Below are positions 53,230 to 62,622 of a stretch of 64,000 nt of DNA, in pieces. The notes beneath the pieces were generated by a model. It was not told the origin of the DNA. It saw only the letters and a program-made list of their open reading frames with translations, and made no database searches. The DNA lies in the NCBI GenBank assembly GCA_024275485.1, contig JAJRZA010000009.1:1-64000 (forward strand), given 5' to 3'. The position numbers and the translations under genes were made by a program. The stretch is from Candidatus Krumholzibacteriota bacterium. GTDB lineage: Bacteria > Krumholzibacteriota > Krumholzibacteriia > LZORAL124-64-63. The number at the start of each line of letters is the position of its first letter. Position 1 is the stretch's first letter.

Positions 53230-53237
53230 TATTATTG
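53224..53237 (+). repeat. 14-bp perfect palindrome at the gene end
   Basis: CAATAATATTATTG is self-complementary over 14 bp and contains the stop codon of the membrane glycosyltransferase. A second palindrome, AGAAAATTTTCT, lies at 53274-53285. Both are in the AT-rich gap before the SPOR lipoprotein gene. Their role is not clear. Confidence 0.5.
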
Positions 53238-53381
53238 CCACGGCTCACCCAGCAGATAATCCCAATTCAACTCAGAAAATTTTCTTTGGAGGAAAATGGA
53301 AATTTTCTCTGCTTGCCCCAAAGCACAATCCAGTCCTACCATACCAAAAAGGTGGACTCATTCAATGGCATGGAGGATGAA

Positions 53382-53963
53382 ATGCGAAAAAGAAAATTGA
53401 TCATGGCTCTGGTCCTGGCTACCTCTGTGGTGGCCTTGGCCGGATGTGGGGACAAGGATGAAGCCCCGGTTACCAGTGAAATCAAACAAACCAAAGCTAT
53501 GGTTCCTGAATCAGTGACGGAGATTGATCTCGACAGCGCCACTGATTCCCACATGCAGGCAGCGGACGTTCGTCCTGAAGGTTACCAGGGGACACCGACC
53601 CAATCAACTGAACACCCAGTTGCAAATACTCCTGAACCAGTGGGCGAAGGTGAGGTCGGCCGGGCTGCACCCCCTGCGAGAGAAGTGGAACAGATTCCCG
53701 CAGCACCTCCGGTACCCAATATCTCCGGACCCTACAGTCTGCAGTTGGGGTCTTTCACTGTTTTGGCCGTTGCCGAGGAAAAGGCTGCCAATTTGCGAGA
53801 ATTAGGCTATCCGGCGACCATTGAGCAGGCCGAAGTGGGAGGGCAACTCTACCACCGCCTGTTTATCAGGGGCCTTGCCGATCGCAAGAGTGCCGAAAAA
53901 CTTGGTGAAGATCTGCATTCAAGTCTCGGTTTGAGTTATCTTGTGAAACTCAAATTAAACTGA
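53382..53963 (+). CDS. SPOR-domain lipoprotein
   Basis: A 193-residue protein with a lipoprotein signal (ATSVVALAGC, lipobox LAGC near residue 22), a flexible proline- and glutamate-rich middle and a C-terminal SPOR domain at about residues 118-193 (YSLQLGSFTVLAVAEEKAANLRELGYPATI, HRLFIRGLADRKSAEKLGEDL). SPOR domains bind denuded glycan strands at division septa, which places the protein in the periplasm. ATG 53382 is chosen because GGAGGATGAA precedes it; upstream starts would bury the signal peptide. Confidence 0.87.
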   Translation: MRKRKLIMALVLATSVVALAGCGDKDEAPVTSEIKQTKAMVPESVTEIDLDSATDSHMQAADVRPEGYQGTPTQSTEHPVANTPEPVGEGEVGRAAPPAREVEQIPAAPPVPNISGPYSLQLGSFTVLAVAEEKAANLRELGYPATIEQAEVGGQLYHRLFIRGLADRKSAEKLGEDLHSSLGLSYLVKLKLN

Positions 53964-54031
53964 ATCCCTATACCCAAATTGGGTGGTCTGCCCCCGCCAT
54001 GGTGCCGGGGCGAGACTTTCCTGGAGGAACA

Positions 54032-54289
54032 ATGTCCAAGCTGAACAGGAGCCTGCTCGTGGCTCTCGCTCTTGTCTTAGGGCGTGGCTCTTTGGCCATT
54101 GCGGCGGAGGGCCCAGTTTTTGTTCGTCTGACCACCCAACCCGGTGAGATGCTGGGAGTGTTTTTTCCGGGATTGGCTCCTCATCAGGCGGTCATTTTTG
54201 TCTACCTGAGTCGCATGGGTTATTACACCGGAATTGCCTTCCAACGTATTGTCCCTGGGCTGCGTTGTCCTCTAAACTCAGAAATGTGA
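54032..54289 (+). pseudogene. truncated exported cyclophilin-type PPIase
   Basis: After a GGAGGAAC site and a signal peptide (LNRSLLVALALVLGRGSLAIAA) the 85-residue product begins a cyclophilin fold: VRLTTQPGEMLGVFFPGLAPHQAVIFVYLSRMGYYTGIAFQRIVPG, which matches the family's opening through the F-x-R-x-x-x-G active-site segment. It then stops. The QGGD, GTGGPGY and later strands that complete the domain are missing, and uvrA starts 8 bp after the stop. The gene appears to have lost its 3' two-thirds, probably by deletion. Confidence 0.75.
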
Positions 54290-54296
54290 AGTAATC

Positions 54297-57164
54297 TTGG
54301 CTCAGCAGAAAACGAAATTTGATCCTGTGCACGGGGATATCACCATCACCGGTGTGCGAGTCCATAATCTAAAAAATCTCAGCTTGAAATTGCCCCGGCG
54401 CAAACTGGTAGTGGTCACCGGTCCGAGCGGGTCCGGGAAATCCAGCCTGGCCTTTGATACCCTTTACGCCGAAGGTCAGCGTCGGTACATCGAGAGCCTG
54501 TCGAGCTACGCCCACCAATTTCTGGATCAGTTGCCCAAGCCTGATGTTGATCGCATAGAAGGTCTTTCGCCGGCCCTTGCCATCGATCAGAAAGGTTTGG
54601 GACGCAGTCCCCGCTCCACCGTGGGTACGGTGACGGAAATCTATAATTTTTTGCGATTGTTGTACGCTCGTTGCGGGGTTGTTTATTGTCCCGACTGCAA
54701 AGTACCGGCCACCGGTCGCCCTCTTGCTGAAATCGAAGACGAGATCGCTGCCCTGCCCGAGAAAACCCGGTTTTATCTGCTGGCACCGGTGGTCATTGGT
54801 CGCAAGGGACAGCACAAGAAGCTACTGGATGGTCTCCACCAGGAAGGCTATCTGCGGGCACTTGTGGATGGGGAGATGATTGAACTGGAAGACGGTACCG
54901 ATCTGGATCGCAACAAGGTCCACGACATCGCCGTGGTCATCGACGGCATGATCAGCCGGCCGGGTATTCGGGATCGTGTGAAAGCCGGTCTGGAGCGGGC
55001 TGCGGAGCTGGGTCAGGGCAGGGTTATCGTTTGGCGTGACGGCAAACATCAAATGTACAGTCGGGAGAGTTCCTGCCCGGGTTGCGGTCGCGGTTTTCCT
55101 GCATCTGAACCACGGCAATTCTCCTTCAACTCACCTGCCGGCAGTTGTGACGGATGCAACGGTCTGGGCGCCCTTCGCTCAGTACACCCGGAGGCTCTGG
55201 TTCCCGATTCGGAAATGAGCATCGCCTCAGGTGCCATCGAATTTCTCAAGGGCAAGGAAACCAGCTGGCTGTATGTGCAAATCGAAGCCCTGGCCGATGC
55301 AATGGGCTTCACTTTGGAGCAGAGCTTTGAATCCATCGACCAGGAAGCCCGCGACACCCTTTTTCACGGTCCATCCCCCGAAGTGGAAAAGCGACTGCGC
55401 GAGCACAAGCATTTCAACGCCTTTCTGCGCGATTGGACCGGACTGGTGCCCGAATTGGTTCGCCGTCACCAGGAGACCAAAAGCGAGAAAGTCCGGGGCT
55501 CCCTTGAGCGTATGATGATTTTGCAGGAATGCGAAGAGTGCGGTGGGCATCGCCTGCGAACCGAGTCCTTGAATATTAGAATTGGTGGCCTGCACATTGG
55601 TGAAGTCAGCGCCCTTTGTTTGGATGAATTCGCTGAATGGGTGGACAGTCTCGAATTCACCGGCGAGCGGGATCTCCTGGTCAGTCAGCCGGTTCTGGAT
55701 CAGATCCGTTCCCGACTCAAGTTTTTGCTCCAGGTGGGTGTCAGTTACCTCAGCTTGTCGCGGGGCACCAATACTCTCAGCGGTGGCGAAGGCCAGCGGG
55801 TGCGTTTGGCGACCCAGGTTGGCAGCCAACTGACGGGTGTGCTTTACATTCTGGATGAACCCAGCGTGGGGTTGCATCACCGGGACATCAACAAGCTGGT
55901 GAGCACCCTGAAGGCTTTGCGCGACCGCGGCAACTCCGTAATCGTAGTGGAACACGATCGGGATGTGATGCTGGCTGCCGATCATCTGATTGATCTGGGC
56001 CCTGGCGCGGGAGAGCATGGCGGCGAATTGGTGGGTCAGGGTACGGTGCAGGAGATCATGGCCAATGAGGGCACTGCTACGGGAGATTTGCTTGCCGGTA
56101 GAGTTGGAATGGGTGGGCCCGATCCTCTTACCGGAAAATCCAATTTCAAGGGCCCACGACTGCTGCTGACCGGTCTGAGGGGGCGCAATCTCAAAAATAT
56201 TGATTTCGAAGTTCCCCTGGGTCAACTCACGGTGGTCACAGGTGTTTCCGGTTCGGGAAAAAGCAGTGCCGTGCACGAGACTCTATACTTGGCTTTGGCC
56301 GCCAAGCTGCACCGGGCCCGCAAACGTCCCGAACCTTTTGACAAGATGAGTGGCGACGAGCATCTCAACTCGGTGGTGCTGGTGAATCAAACACCCATTG
56401 GGCGATCTCCCCGCAGTACTCCCGCCACCTACACGGGACTATACAACCACATCCGATCTCTCTTTGCCTCCACCAGTCTGGCCAAAATGCGGGGATACAA
56501 GACGGGGCGCTTTAGTTTCAACACCGCCGGCGGACGTTGCCCGGTTTGTGAAGGGGCGGGGTTGCGCAGGCTGACCATGGACTTCCTGCCGGATGTGGAG
56601 GTGCTTTGCGAAGAGTGTGGTGGACGACGTTTTGACCGTGAAACCCTGGAAGTTCATTTCAAGGGTTGCGACATCGCCCGGGTCCTGGAGATGACTGTCG
56701 AAGAAGCCCACCAGCTACTGGAAAAAATCCCTCCCTGCCGCAAGATCCTGGAAACCATGGAGGGTGTGGGCCTGGGGTATCTGCGCCTGGGGCAATCCGG
56801 CGGAACCCTCAGCGGAGGAGAAGCCCAGCGAATAAAACTGGTGAAGGAACTGGTCAAGGGCGGTGCCCGACATACCCTTTATATCCTGGACGAACCCACC
56901 ACCGGTCTGCATTTCTGCGATGTGGACCGGTTGATGAGTGTTCTGGGCCGACTGATTGGGCAGGACAATTCGGTTTTGGTCATTGAACATCATTCGGAGG
57001 TTATTCGTCGGGCCGATCACATCATCGATCTGGGACCCGAGGGTGGAGGACCGGGTGGGCACCTGGTGGCCACTGGCACCATGCAGGATATCATGGCAGT
57101 GGACCATTCCTACACCGGAGCGATGCTGAGGGAACTGTTCGGAAACCAAACAGCTTCTTCCTGA
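54297..57164 (+). CDS. uvrA: excinuclease ABC subunit UvrA
   Basis: UvrA recognises bulky DNA lesions and loads UvrB in nucleotide excision repair. The 955-residue protein has two ABC ATPase units: Walker [10 protein letters not shown] at about 42-50 and GVSGSGKSS near 649-657, with signature motifs [12 protein letters not shown] and [12 protein letters not shown]. Zinc-finger cysteines occur in [14 protein letters not shown] and in [17 protein letters not shown]. Length and order are normal. The start is TTG 54297, with no strong ribosome binding site; it lies 8 bp after the truncated cyclophilin stop. Confidence 0.95.
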   Translation: MAQQKTKFDPVHGDITITGVRVHNLKNLSLKLPRRKLVVVTGPSGSGKSSLAFDTLYAEGQRRYIESLSSYAHQFLDQLPKPDVDRIEGLSPALAIDQKGLGRSPRSTVGTVTEIYNFLRLLYARCGVVYCPDCKVPATGRPLAEIEDEIAALPEKTRFYLLAPVVIGRKGQHKKLLDGLHQEGYLRALVDGEMIELEDGTDLDRNKVHDIAVVIDGMISRPGIRDRVKAGLERAAELGQGRVIVWRDGKHQMYSRESSCPGCGRGFPASEPRQFSFNSPAGSCDGCNGLGALRSVHPEALVPDSEMSIASGAIEFLKGKETSWLYVQIEALADAMGFTLEQSFESIDQEARDTLFHGPSPEVEKRLREHKHFNAFLRDWTGLVPELVRRHQETKSEKVRGSLERMMILQECEECGGHRLRTESLNIRIGGLHIGEVSALCLDEFAEWVDSLEFTGERDLLVSQPVLDQIRSRLKFLLQVGVSYLSLSRGTNTLSGGEGQRVRLATQVGSQLTGVLYILDEPSVGLHHRDINKLVSTLKALRDRGNSVIVVEHDRDVMLAADHLIDLGPGAGEHGGELVGQGTVQEIMANEGTATGDLLAGRVGMGGPDPLTGKSNFKGPRLLLTGLRGRNLKNIDFEVPLGQLTVVTGVSGSGKSSAVHETLYLALAAKLHRARKRPEPFDKMSGDEHLNSVVLVNQTPIGRSPRSTPATYTGLYNHIRSLFASTSLAKMRGYKTGRFSFNTAGGRCPVCEGAGLRRLTMDFLPDVEVLCEECGGRRFDRETLEVHFKGCDIARVLEMTVEEAHQLLEKIPPCRKILETMEGVGLGYLRLGQSGGTLSGGEAQRIKLVKELVKGGARHTLYILDEPTTGLHFCDVDRLMSVLGRLIGQDNSVLVIEHHSEVIRRADHIIDLGPEGGGPGGHLVATGTMQDIMAVDHSYTGAMLRELFGNQTASS

Positions 57165-57360
57165 AATTCCGGTGACTTTTGGCAGGGGCTGGATTCTTGG
57201 GAACAGGGAAAAAGTTGGCTCCGGCACAGGTTGCGGCTTGGCTAACAGCCAACCAAAGGTTATTTTTGGGCCATTGCCAAACTGGAGGTTTTCCGACCGC
57301 CTCCCGGGAATCCATATTCCTGAGCAAAGGCCTTCATTAGCCACCAAAAAGGGTTCTGTT

Positions 57361-58509
57361 GTGAGCGAAACCAACCTGAAACAAACACCCCTGACCGCCT
57401 GGCATGCCTCTCACGGGGCGCGAATGGTGGAATTTGCCGGTTACGAAATGCCTGTACAATATGAAGGGGTTTTGGCCGAACACGCTGTGGTGCGTGAAAA
57501 AGTGGGGTTGTTCGACATCACCCACATGGGCGAAATCTATGTCAGCGGGCCCGATTCCCGCACCTGGATCAGCAGTTTGATTACCAACAGTCTGAAAAAG
57601 AGTGAACCCGGCAATGTGGTGTACAATGCCATGTGCCGTCCCGATGGTGGTGTCTTGGACGACATGCTGGTCTATTGCCTGGCGCAGGAACGCTGGCTGG
57701 TGGTTTGCAATGCCGCCAACCACCATAAGATCATTGGTTGGATGCTGGACAACCTGCCTGCCGATGGCGTGACCCTGGACGACCAAACCGACAGCATTGC
57801 CTTGATCGCCGTGCAAGGACCCGACAGCAGGGAATTGGTTCTACGCCTGGACCCTCTGGCCGAGCTCAAAACCGACATCGCTGGTCTCGACTTTTACACG
57901 GCTCTGACCTACGAAGGACCCGGTGGGCAATGGCTGATTTCCCGCACCGGCTACACCGGTGAGCATGGCTACGAGCTGTACCTGCCCAATTCGGACGCGG
58001 TGCCTGTCTGGGAAGAACTTCTGGCCAAGGGCGAAGATCTGGGCGTGGCACCCATTGGTTTGGCCGCCCGCGACACGCTGCGCTTTGAAGTTTGCTACTG
58101 CCTTTACGGGCACGAACTGGGGGAAGACATCACTCCCCTGGAAGCGGGCATCGGCTGGGCAGTGAAGATGAAAAAGAAGGGTGGCTTCGTGGGTCGCGAC
58201 GCACTGTTGGCCCAGCGAGAACAAGGCGTTCCCCGAAAAATAATCTGCCTTGAACTTGACGGTAAAGGCATCGCCCGCCAGGGTGCCCGTGTTTTGGTTT
58301 CGGGCAAGGATGTGGGGTATGTCACCAGTGGCACCTTCAGTCCGACCTTGAAAAAAGCCCTGGCCATGGCTCTGGTGGAAAATGAACTGCCTGAAGGAGA
58401 ATTGGTCGTGGACGTGCGCGGCCGTCATATCCCATGCCACACCGTGGCGTTTCCATTCTTGTCGGCCCGGACCAAAGATGATCCACAGGCCGATCGGTCG
58501 CTGTCCTAA
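57361..58509 (+). CDS. gcvT: glycine cleavage T-protein (aminomethyltransferase)
   Basis: GcvT transfers the aminomethyl carbon from the H-protein to tetrahydrofolate and releases ammonia. The product (382 residues) has KQTPLTAWHASHGARMVEFAGYEMPVQY, HAVVREKVGLFDITHMGEI, GPDSRELV, SRTGYTGEHGYELY, GLAARDTLRFE and the C-terminal GYVTSGTFSPTLKKALAMA, all in the family order. GTG 57361 matches the family start; the frame extends 63 residues upstream without homology. It heads the gcv operon. The 196-bp region upstream has several small inverted repeats but no glycine riboswitch that I can see. Confidence 0.94.
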   Translation: MSETNLKQTPLTAWHASHGARMVEFAGYEMPVQYEGVLAEHAVVREKVGLFDITHMGEIYVSGPDSRTWISSLITNSLKKSEPGNVVYNAMCRPDGGVLDDMLVYCLAQERWLVVCNAANHHKIIGWMLDNLPADGVTLDDQTDSIALIAVQGPDSRELVLRLDPLAELKTDIAGLDFYTALTYEGPGGQWLISRTGYTGEHGYELYLPNSDAVPVWEELLAKGEDLGVAPIGLAARDTLRFEVCYCLYGHELGEDITPLEAGIGWAVKMKKKGGFVGRDALLAQREQGVPRKIICLELDGKGIARQGARVLVSGKDVGYVTSGTFSPTLKKALAMALVENELPEGELVVDVRGRHIPCHTVAFPFLSARTKDDPQADRSLS

Positions 58510-58537
58510 CCGATGGCCAACAGCTCAGGAGGCTGAT

Positions 58538-58915
58538 ATGGTTCCCAACGATCGCCAATACACCAAATAACACGATTGGGTCATGGTGGAAGATGGTGTG
58601 GCCACCATCGGCGTGACCGACTTTGCCGCTGGTGAACTGGGTGATATTGTATTTGTTGAAATGCCCGAAGTGGGCGACGATATGAACGCCGAAGATATCG
58701 TCGGGTCCATCGAATCGGTCAAGGCTGTTGAAGACCTTGTCGTACCAGTTTCCGGTGAAGTGGTGGAGGTCAACGTAGCCATCGATGCCACACCAGAACT
58801 GGTCAACAGTGATCCTTTCGACACCGGCTGGCTGTTCAAGGTGAAGCTTAGTGATGAATCCGAACTGGACAAGCTGCTGGATGCCGCTGCTTACGACGAC
58901 ATTCTGGGAGGCTAA
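58538..58915 (+). pseudogene. gcvH: glycine cleavage H-protein gene with an in-frame TAA at codon 11
   Basis: GcvH is the lipoylated carrier of the glycine cleavage system. From ATG 58538, with a strong AGGAGG site, the reading is MVPNDRQYTK, then TAA at 58568-58570, then HDWVMVEDGVATIGVTDFA and a complete H-protein including the lipoyl lysine (codon 62) in SIESVKAVEDL. Normal proteins read RYTKEHEW or RYTKSHEW here, so the stop replaces one residue; GAA to TAA is a single change. No frameshift is present. Translation could restart at ATG 58583, losing 15 residues, but that ATG lacks a ribosome binding site. An assembly error is possible. Confidence 0.88.
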
Positions 58916-58921
58916 AAGGGG

Positions 58922-60283
58922 ATGCCCTACGTTCCACACACGCCTGAAGATATTCAGGCCATGCTCAAGGTCATCGGCGTTGAAAACGTCGACGACCTTT
59001 TTTCTGATTTGCCGGAAAATGTGCGACTGAAAGAGGCGTTGGATTTGCCGGACGGTTTATGCGAAGAAGAAGTCCTGCGCTATTTCATGAAAACCGCCGG
59101 CCAAAATCACGGGCAGGATGAACTGACCAGCTTCCTCGGGGGCGGCGTCTACGATTGCGCGATTCCGGCAGCCGTGGATGCCATCATCAGCCGCAGCGAA
59201 TTTCTGACGGCCTACACGCCGTATCAGCCTGAAGTCAGTCAAGGAACCCTGCAGGCCATTTACGAGTGGCAAACCTTTGTCTGCCGCTTGACCGGTCTCG
59301 ACGTTGCCAACGCCAGCATGTATGACGGAGCCACTGCTCTGGGTGAGGCTGTTCTGCTGGCATTGGCCTCTTCACGCAAACAATCGGTGATCTTGCCCGA
59401 GACCCTGAACCCGCGTTACCACCGGGTTGTGGCCACCATGATGCGTGGATCAGGCAACAAAATTCTGATGGCAAAGGCTGCACCAGTCGGCACCATCGAT
59501 CCTGACAATCTGGCTGAAATCATGACTGATGACATAGGTTGCGTGGTCATCCAGAATCCCAATTACCTGGGACTTGTGGAACAGGTGGATGCCTTGGCCA
59601 AGGTTGTCGAAGGCAGCAAGGCCATCATCGTCGCCGCAGTCAATCCGGTGTCCCTGTCCGTGTTGAAGACACCGGCGCAATACGGTGCCCAAATTGCGGT
59701 GGGTGAAGCCCAACCTTTCGGGATTCCCTGCAGTTGGGGCGGGCCCCTGTTGGGCTTCATGGCCTGCACGGATAAATTGAAACGACGGTTGCCAGGCCGG
59801 GTGGTGGGAGCTACCACCGACAACCGGGGCAACAGTGGTTTTGTATTGACGTTGCAAACCCGGGAGCAACACATTCGGCGAGAAAAAGCCACCAGCAACA
59901 TTTGCAGCAATCAAGGGTTGAACGCCCTGAAAGCAACTGTCTACATGTCCATGCTTGGTACTGAAGGTCTTTTGGAGCTGGGAGAGGCCAACCTGATTCG
60001 CATTGCGGCTGTGCGCAGGGCAGTTGAAGGAATTGAAGGAGTGGAGTTGCCGTATGAGGGACCTGTTTTCAACGAGATGGTTCTGCGGTTGAGTCACCCC
60101 GCCCGGGAGTTCATCGCCTTTGCCCGTCAAAACGGCGTTCTGGCGGGTATCAATCTGGAAAGTTTTCCCGTGGGCACTGAAAATGACCTGCTGGTTGCTG
60201 TGACCGAAAAACGCACGGCTTCTGAAATCGACAATCTGGCTGAACTGCTGACCCGGTTCCACCGTGAAGCGGAGGCGAAGTGA
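58922..60283 (+). CDS. gcvPA: glycine dehydrogenase (P-protein) subunit 1
   Basis: The N-terminal half of the two-subunit P-protein that decarboxylates glycine on PLP and passes the aminomethyl group to GcvH. The 453-residue product has YVPHTPEDIQAMLKVIGV, the FLGGGVYDCAIPAAVDAI segment, YTPYQPEVSQGTLQAIYEWQTF, NASMYDGATALGEA and ICSNQGLNAL-like text near the end. These are standard for GcvPA. It begins 6 bp after the gcvH frame ends and overlaps gcvPB. Confidence 0.94.
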   Translation: MPYVPHTPEDIQAMLKVIGVENVDDLFSDLPENVRLKEALDLPDGLCEEEVLRYFMKTAGQNHGQDELTSFLGGGVYDCAIPAAVDAIISRSEFLTAYTPYQPEVSQGTLQAIYEWQTFVCRLTGLDVANASMYDGATALGEAVLLALASSRKQSVILPETLNPRYHRVVATMMRGSGNKILMAKAAPVGTIDPDNLAEIMTDDIGCVVIQNPNYLGLVEQVDALAKVVEGSKAIIVAAVNPVSLSVLKTPAQYGAQIAVGEAQPFGIPCSWGGPLLGFMACTDKLKRRLPGRVVGATTDNRGNSGFVLTLQTREQHIRREKATSNICSNQGLNALKATVYMSMLGTEGLLELGEANLIRIAAVRRAVEGIEGVELPYEGPVFNEMVLRLSHPAREFIAFARQNGVLAGINLESFPVGTENDLLVAVTEKRTASEIDNLAELLTRFHREAEAK

Positions 60284-61770
60284 TGAACAACCAACGTTGG
60301 AACGCCACGGCTCCCAAATCACTCTTTGATCAGGGGGTTGCCGGTCGACGTGCCACAACATTTCCCCGCTGGGATGGTGAAGACCTGCTGGTGGAATTGC
60401 CTGCGGAGGTTCGCCGGGCCGAAGCCGCCGATTTCCCATCCCTCAGTGAACCCGAGGTGATGCGCCACTTCACCCAGCTGAGCACACTGAACCATCATAT
60501 AGAACGTGGAATGTATCCTCTGGGCAGTTGTACCATGAAATACAACCCGCGCATCAATGAAAAAGTGGTGGGTTTGTCGGGCCTAGCCGATCTTCATCCG
60601 GAGCAAAGCATCGACGATGTGCAGGGGCTTCTGGGGGCCCTCAAACTTCTGGAGAAAAGTCTTTGCACCATCACCGGTTTTGATTCCTGCAGTTTGCACC
60701 CGGCTGCCGGGGCCCACGGGGAATACCTTGGCATGCTGGTGATTCGGGCTTTCCACCTGGGCCGGGGCGACCGTGACCGTGTGGAAATTCTGATCCCCGA
60801 TTCCGCCCACGGCACCAATCCCGCTTCGGTCGTTATTGCCGGCATGATTCCGCGCACCATCAAGTCTCGCCACGATGGGCGCATTGATCTGGATGCTTTA
60901 CGGGAAGCGGTTGGTGGAAAAACCGCCGGCATCATGATCACCAATCCCAACACCCTGGGATTGTTTGAAAACGGTATTCGGGAAGTGGCCGACATCATTC
61001 ATGAGGCCGGTGGCAAACTGTACATGGATGGTGCCAACATGAATGCCATCATGGGCAAGGCCAGGTCCGGCGATATGGGTGTTGATGTGGTGCACCTGAA
61101 TTTGCACAAAACCTTCAGTACTCCCCACGGGGGTGGAGGCCCAGGTTCGGGTCCCATTTGTGTGACGAAAGAGCTTGCTCCATTTCTTCCCGGCCCCTGG
61201 ATTCATGAAGAGGATGACGGCAGCTACAGTTTGAAGAAAATGCCGGTTCAGGGTAGCAACAGCATCCATACCCATTTCGGCAACGTGGGAATTTGCTTGC
61301 GGGCGTTGGCCTACATTCTTCGTCTTGGCGGCAACGGTTTGACGCGTTGCACCGAAGCAGCGGTGCTGAATGCCAACTATCTGCTGCGCCAGTTGGAACC
61401 AATCATGGATGTAAAGCACGGCCAGGGCTGTCTTCATGAATTCGTGGCCAGCGGCTCTTCCTGGAAAAATGATTTCGGTGTGCGCACTCTGGACATCGCC
61501 AAACGCATGTTGGATTTCGGAGTACACGCACCGACGATTTATTTTCCGCTCATCGTGGAGGAGGCCTTCATGGTCGAGCCCACTGAGACCGAGTCTCGCG
61601 AAAGCCTGGACCATCTTGTTCAAGTTTTGCGGGCAATCCACCAGGAAGCACGGGAAAATCCGGAAATTGTAACCGGGGCGCCGCACACCACTCCGGTTGG
61701 GCGCCTGGACGAAGCAACCGCCGCCAGAAACCCGGACCTTCGTTGGGCCGGACCCTGCAACTGCGGGTGA
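60283..61770 (+). CDS. gcvPB: glycine dehydrogenase (P-protein) subunit 2
   Basis: The PLP-binding half of the P-protein. The 495-residue product has LSEPEVMRHFTQLSTLNHHIERGMYPLGSCTMKYNP, AAGAHGE, DSAHGTNPASV, TNPNTLGLFE, the aspartate segment LYMDGANMNAIMG and the lysine region HLNLHKTFSTPHGGGGPGSGP with K276 binding PLP. ATG 60283 overlaps the gcvPA stop (TGATG) after GGAGGCGAAG. Length and order are normal. Confidence 0.95.
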   Translation: MNNQRWNATAPKSLFDQGVAGRRATTFPRWDGEDLLVELPAEVRRAEAADFPSLSEPEVMRHFTQLSTLNHHIERGMYPLGSCTMKYNPRINEKVVGLSGLADLHPEQSIDDVQGLLGALKLLEKSLCTITGFDSCSLHPAAGAHGEYLGMLVIRAFHLGRGDRDRVEILIPDSAHGTNPASVVIAGMIPRTIKSRHDGRIDLDALREAVGGKTAGIMITNPNTLGLFENGIREVADIIHEAGGKLYMDGANMNAIMGKARSGDMGVDVVHLNLHKTFSTPHGGGGPGSGPICVTKELAPFLPGPWIHEEDDGSYSLKKMPVQGSNSIHTHFGNVGICLRALAYILRLGGNGLTRCTEAAVLNANYLLRQLEPIMDVKHGQGCLHEFVASGSSWKNDFGVRTLDIAKRMLDFGVHAPTIYFPLIVEEAFMVEPTETESRESLDHLVQVLRAIHQEARENPEIVTGAPHTTPVGRLDEATAARNPDLRWAGPCNCG

Positions 61771-61774
61771 TGAG

Positions 61775-62509
61775 GTGTCGGTATTAAGGGTTCATTTCGA
61801 TGGTGCCTTGACGGGGACCGTCAATATGCAACGCGACCGTGATCTGCTGACTGGCCAGCAGCCCGGCGATGATCCCGTGTTGCGTCTTTACCGCTGGCAA
61901 CCTTTTGCCATTACCATCGGGTATAACCAGGATTTCGAAAACTTCAACCAGGCGGCCATCGGCGATAGTGGATTTACCTTGGTGAAACGGCCCACCGGCG
62001 GACGGGCAATCTTTCATGCCGAAGAACTGACCTACTGCATCTGCGGTGCATCACCGGGGCCGTTGTTCGGTAACTCCCTGCACGATTCCTACATGAAAAT
62101 CAATGAAGCCCTGGTTTTGTTTCTGGACCGATTGGGCTTGCAATCGGAAGTCAGCGGAGGAGAAAGCCGCGAGGCCATGAATTCACTAGTCTGTTTCACG
62201 TCCACGGGCAAGCATGAAATCGGGGTTGGCGGGCGCAAGCTGGTTGGTTCGGCCCAGCGCAGAACCGGAGGTGTTTTCCTTCAGCACGGATCCATCCTGA
62301 CGGGGCAGCAACATCTGCGTTTGCCTGAATTCTTGTTACCAGGTAGTCATGGTGCGGGAATGTCTAAGGAAGAGCTGGCTGGACTGACCACTGATCTTGG
62401 CCGGGAGTTGGGCCGTGATATTACTGTCGGTGATCTTGTAAAAATGGAACATGAACTGGCGGAATGTTTTTCCCAGATCCTGGGACTTGACCTGGTAGTT
62501 GAAAAGTAA
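61775..62509 (+). CDS. lipoate-protein ligase/octanoyltransferase-like protein
   Basis: A 244-residue member of the BPL/LplA/LipB family, which attaches lipoate or octanoate to carrier lysines. Motifs include the acyl-binding loop VKRPTGGRAIFH, a Y-x-x-C opposite TYCICG and the lysine segment GVGGRKLVGSAQRR, where LplA and LipM have the catalytic or binding lysine. It directly follows gcvPB with the GTG start at 61775 just past its stop, so it is likely the enzyme that lipoylates GcvH. Whether it acts as LplA, LipM or LipL cannot be decided here. Confidence 0.85.
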   Translation: MSVLRVHFDGALTGTVNMQRDRDLLTGQQPGDDPVLRLYRWQPFAITIGYNQDFENFNQAAIGDSGFTLVKRPTGGRAIFHAEELTYCICGASPGPLFGNSLHDSYMKINEALVLFLDRLGLQSEVSGGESREAMNSLVCFTSTGKHEIGVGGRKLVGSAQRRTGGVFLQHGSILTGQQHLRLPEFLLPGSHGAGMSKEELAGLTTDLGRELGRDITVGDLVKMEHELAECFSQILGLDLVVEK

Positions 62510-62622
62510 TAAAAACTTGCTGTATTAATATCTACTAATCACCCCGGCAACTCCGTTCACCATACCATCCACGAAGAGTCACCGAGGCGATTGTTATTCA
62601 GTCGTTGTTGCTTGGCCCGAGA

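Noticed and set aside
57165-57360. Possible glycine riboswitch upstream of gcvT
   Set aside because: The tandem aptamer hallmarks of glycine riboswitches, such as the conserved GG-A and CTCTC-type segments, are not visible. Only small unrelated inverted repeats (TTGGCT/AGCCAA at 57238-57252, GGAGG/CCTCC nearby) are present.
58568-58570. Selenocysteine or pyrrolysine insertion in gcvH
   Set aside because: The codon is TAA, not TGA or TAG, and H-proteins have Glu or Ser here, so known recoding systems do not apply.
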